In this document: positions 6,256 through 7,787 of the stretch, in pieces
How the letters are laid out: each line of letters opens with the position of its first letter
Position numbering within the stretch: position 1 is the first letter of the stretch
Assembly (NCBI GenBank): GCA_030432855.1
Contig: JAUILM010000258.1
Location: forward strand, 1 to 7,787
Source: Bacteroidia bacterium
Lineage (GTDB): Bacteria; Bacteroidota; Bacteroidia; Chitinophagales; Saprospiraceae
Length of the DNA: 7,787 nucleotides
Reading direction: 5' to 3'
Translations under genes and position numbers: made by a program
Notes under the pieces: model-generated
The model's input: the letters and a program-made list of their open reading frames with translations, nothing else
What the model was told of the DNA's origin: nothing
Database searches by the model: none

Positions 6256-7539
6256 ATGAAAAAGTATCTTATAGTTTGTCTTCTCCTGCCTGGACTTGTC
6301 AGCTTATTGAGTGCACAAAAGGCGCTTATCCATGCCGGACAGATCATTGATGTAGAGAATGCGGATGTTCTGACTGAGAGATCCATCCGGATCGATGGGG
6401 ATCGAATTGTCGCTATCATTAATGGACATATTTCGCCATCTGATGATGAAGAACTGATCGACCTGGCTGATCATACCCTCATGCCAGGCTTCATGGATAT
6501 GCATGTACACATTGAGCACGAAAGCAATCCCAACCGTTATCTGGAACGATTTACCATGAACGATGCCGATGTGGCTCTGAAAGCTACCACATTCTGCAAA
6601 AAAACATTGATGGCTGGATTCACTTTTGTCCGCGATTTGGGAGGATCGGGTGTCAATGTGTCTCTCCAGGGTGCCATAGACCGAGGATATATCGTGGGGC
6701 CAAGGATCATGACGACAGAAAAATCCATTGCTACAACAGGAGGGCATGCTGACCCTTCCAATGGGATGAAGAAATCGCTGCAAGAAGATCCAGGTCCTAA
6801 AGAAGGCGTCGTAAATAGTCCAGAAGATGCCAGGAAAGCCGTACGCCAGCGCTATAAGAATGGCGCAGATATGATCAAGATAACCGCCACTGGTGGAGTA
6901 CTTAGTGTGGCAAAGGATGGATCAGGACCTCAGTTTACTATAGAGGAGCTACGTGCCATCGTAGAGACTGCTGAAGACTATGGCATGCATACTGCTGCTC
7001 ATGCCCATGGCGCTGAAGGGATGAAGCGCGCCGTCCTTGCCGGAATCAGCAGTATTGAACATGGCACAATGATGACGGAGGAAGTCATGGATCTGATGAT
7101 TGAGCGAGGGACGTACTATGTACCTACTATTTCCGCAGGAAGATTTGTCGCAGAGAAGGCCAAAGAACCTGGCTTTTATCCTGCCCTGGTTGTTCCCAAA
7201 GCGCTGGCAATTGGTCCGCAGATTCAGGAAACCTTTTCGAAGGCATATGCCCGTGGCGTCAAAATTGCCTTTGGTACCGACACTGGGGTTTCTTACCACG
7301 GTGACAATGCAAAAGAATTCGTCTATATGGTAGAAGGTGGCATGTCACCCATGGAAGCCATCATATCTGCCACAAAAAGTGCCGCAGATTTGGCACGCCG
7401 TTCAGAAGATCTCGGCAGCATAACCTCCGGTAAATATGCCGATATCGTCGCAGTGCGAGGCAATCCACTGGAAGATATCTCACTTCTACTCGATGTTCCA
7501 TTTGTAATGAAAGGAGGTGTGGTATACAAAAATCAGTAG
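6256..7539 (+). CDS. Exported metal-dependent amidohydrolase (imidazolonepropionase/Xaa-Pro dipeptidase-like)
   Basis: This 427-residue protein has a signal peptide (MKKYLIVCLLLPGLVSLLSA, probable cleavage after Ala20 or Gln21). A small beta domain follows, then the TIM-barrel amidohydrolase. The binuclear metal set is complete: His83 and His85 in DMHVH, Lys208 (the lysine that is carboxylated in this superfamily) in MIKITATGGV, His249 in TAAHAHG, His269 in SIEHGT and Asp342 in FGTDTGV. The C terminus (GSITSGKYADIVAVRGNPLEDI) returns to the beta domain, as is usual. Relatives with a leader peptide hydrolyse cyclic imides or Xaa-Pro and similar dipeptides; which of these applies is not visible. 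An exported prolidase-like role would fit the M14 carboxypeptidase encoded at the left end, but that is only suggestion. It is divergent from the dehydrogenase pair and convergent with the VOC gene. The ATG follows an AT-rich leader without a Shine-Dalgarno sequence; its position directly before the signal peptide supports it. Confidence 0.9.
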   Translation: MKKYLIVCLLLPGLVSLLSAQKALIHAGQIIDVENADVLTERSIRIDGDRIVAIINGHISPSDDEELIDLADHTLMPGFMDMHVHIEHESNPNRYLERFTMNDADVALKATTFCKKTLMAGFTFVRDLGGSGVNVSLQGAIDRGYIVGPRIMTTEKSIATTGGHADPSNGMKKSLQEDPGPKEGVVNSPEDARKAVRQRYKNGADMIKITATGGVLSVAKDGSGPQFTIEELRAIVETAEDYGMHTAAHAHGAEGMKRAVLAGISSIEHGTMMTEEVMDLMIERGTYYVPTISAGRFVAEKAKEPGFYPALVVPKALAIGPQIQETFSKAYARGVKIAFGTDTGVSYHGDNAKEFVYMVEGGMSPMEAIISATKSAADLARRSEDLGSITSGKYADIVAVRGNPLEDISLLLDVPFVMKGGVVYKNQ

Positions 7540-7552
7540 GAAAGCTCAGGTA

Positions 7553-7568
7553 GGATCAATGTTGATCC
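7553..7568. repeat. Short perfect palindrome at the convergent gene junction
   Basis: GGATCAATGTTGATCC has 7-bp arms around TG and overlaps the last codons and stop of the VOC gene, 14 bases after the amidohydrolase stop. It sits where a two-way terminator would be expected, but no T-tract follows on either strand. As RNA it would form only about 5 bp around a 6-base loop. Its role is uncertain. Confidence 0.35.
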
Positions 7569-7787
7569 ATCAGGATCTGATTTCCATCAGGGTCAATTAA
7601 AACGATGGACTCAGGACCTTCAGTGGTCAAGTCAGCTTCTTTTACCAGAGCAATGCCCTTAGCTTGCAATTCACGTTGTACTGATCGAACATCCTTGGGA
7701 TTGAACGTCATAATATTCTGATCAAACATACCCTGAAAGAGTCCAATCACGGTAGTACCTGATTGCAATATTCTCCATTTCGAGGTT
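7556..7787 (-). CDS. VOC (glyoxalase-fold) family protein, C-terminal part (cut by window edge)
   Basis: The minus-strand frame is open from the right edge to a TGA at 7556-7558, showing the last 76 residues. The reading continues upstream of the first possible TTG codon at 7768 as TSKWRI without a stop, and the content there fits the family, so the true start lies beyond the window. The visible part has TSKWRILQSGTTVIGLFQGM (a beta hairpin), IMTFNP, then a helix (DVRSVQRELQAKGIAL), and ends with GPESIVLIDPDGNQILMDQH, the typical final strands of a vicinal-oxygen-chelate module with the DPDGN turn. VOC proteins include glyoxalases, dioxygenases and resistance proteins, usually metal-dependent dimers in the cytoplasm. 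The N-terminal half, which would narrow the function, is missing. The gene converges with the amidohydrolase, 16 bases between stop codons. Confidence 0.82.
   Translation of the reverse strand, partial: TSKWRILQSGTTVIGLFQGMFDQNIMTFNPKDVRSVQRELQAKGIALVKEADLTTEGPESIVLIDPDGNQILMDQH

Noticed and set aside
7553..7568. Palindrome as a bidirectional intrinsic terminator
   Set aside because: No T-tract follows on either strand and the RNA stem is only about 5 bp. It is kept only as a repeat.
7556..7768. A complete 70-residue protein starting at a TTG
   Set aside because: The frame runs on to the window edge in VOC-like sequence, so this is the C-terminal part of a longer gene and the TTG is internal.
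1..7787. Defence system, biosynthetic cluster, mobile element or CRISPR array
   Set aside because: All long frames fall into metabolic, peptidase or uncharacterised membrane families. No transposase, integrase, nuclease, spaced repeats or tRNA-associated attachment site was seen.

Overview
The window looks like ordinary chromosomal DNA from a member of the Bacteroidota, probably a free-living cytophagal or saprospiral type; the exact group cannot be fixed from sequence alone. The reasons are the gene set (an M14 peptidase with an RNYDLNRDF motif, a DUF2157/GDYXXLXY membrane pair, a GMC oxidoreductase with a gluconate 2-dehydrogenase subunit 3-like partner), the AT-rich leaders mostly without a Shine-Dalgarno sequence, and short intergenic gaps. 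I see no rRNA, tRNA, CRISPR array, insertion sequence, phage gene or defence system, and no stretch over about 205 bases without a gene.

Left block (1-3695, all minus strand). Read in transcription order it holds a class V aminotransferase-fold PLP enzyme, a polytopic DUF2157 membrane protein, a GDYXXLXY-family protein that overlaps it by 8 bases, and the N-terminal 216 residues of an exported M14 zinc carboxypeptidase cut by the window edge. The gaps are 32, -8 and 41 bases, so one transcript is plausible. The DUF2157/GDYXXLXY pair has no known biochemical role.

Middle block (3696-6131, minus strand). A Tat-exported subunit 3-like protein is followed after 2 bases by a GMC flavoprotein without its own signal peptide. 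The flavoprotein keeps the FAD fold, a His/Asn catalytic pair and a C-x5-C-x3-C motif with the spacing of the [3Fe-4S] ligands of bacterial FAD-glucose dehydrogenases. The simplest reading is a periplasmic, respiratory-chain-linked sugar or polyol dehydrogenase carried out by its Tat-bearing partner. No cytochrome c subunit is in the window. An intrinsic terminator, preceded by a second, longer dyad, follows the flavoprotein gene and separates the two leftward blocks.

Right block (6132-7787). A 124-base divergent promoter region separates the dehydrogenase genes from a plus-strand gene for an exported metal-dependent amidohydrolase with an intact metal-ligand set. This gene converges, with a gap of only 16 bases, on the 3' half of a VOC/glyoxalase-fold gene cut by the right edge.

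I did not find a clearly new system. The points most worth a second look are the predicted Fe-S motif and hitchhiker export of the dehydrogenase, the degenerate GDYXXLXY signature, the non-desulfurase class V enzyme placed with an uncharacterised membrane pair, and the bipartite hairpin after the GMC gene.
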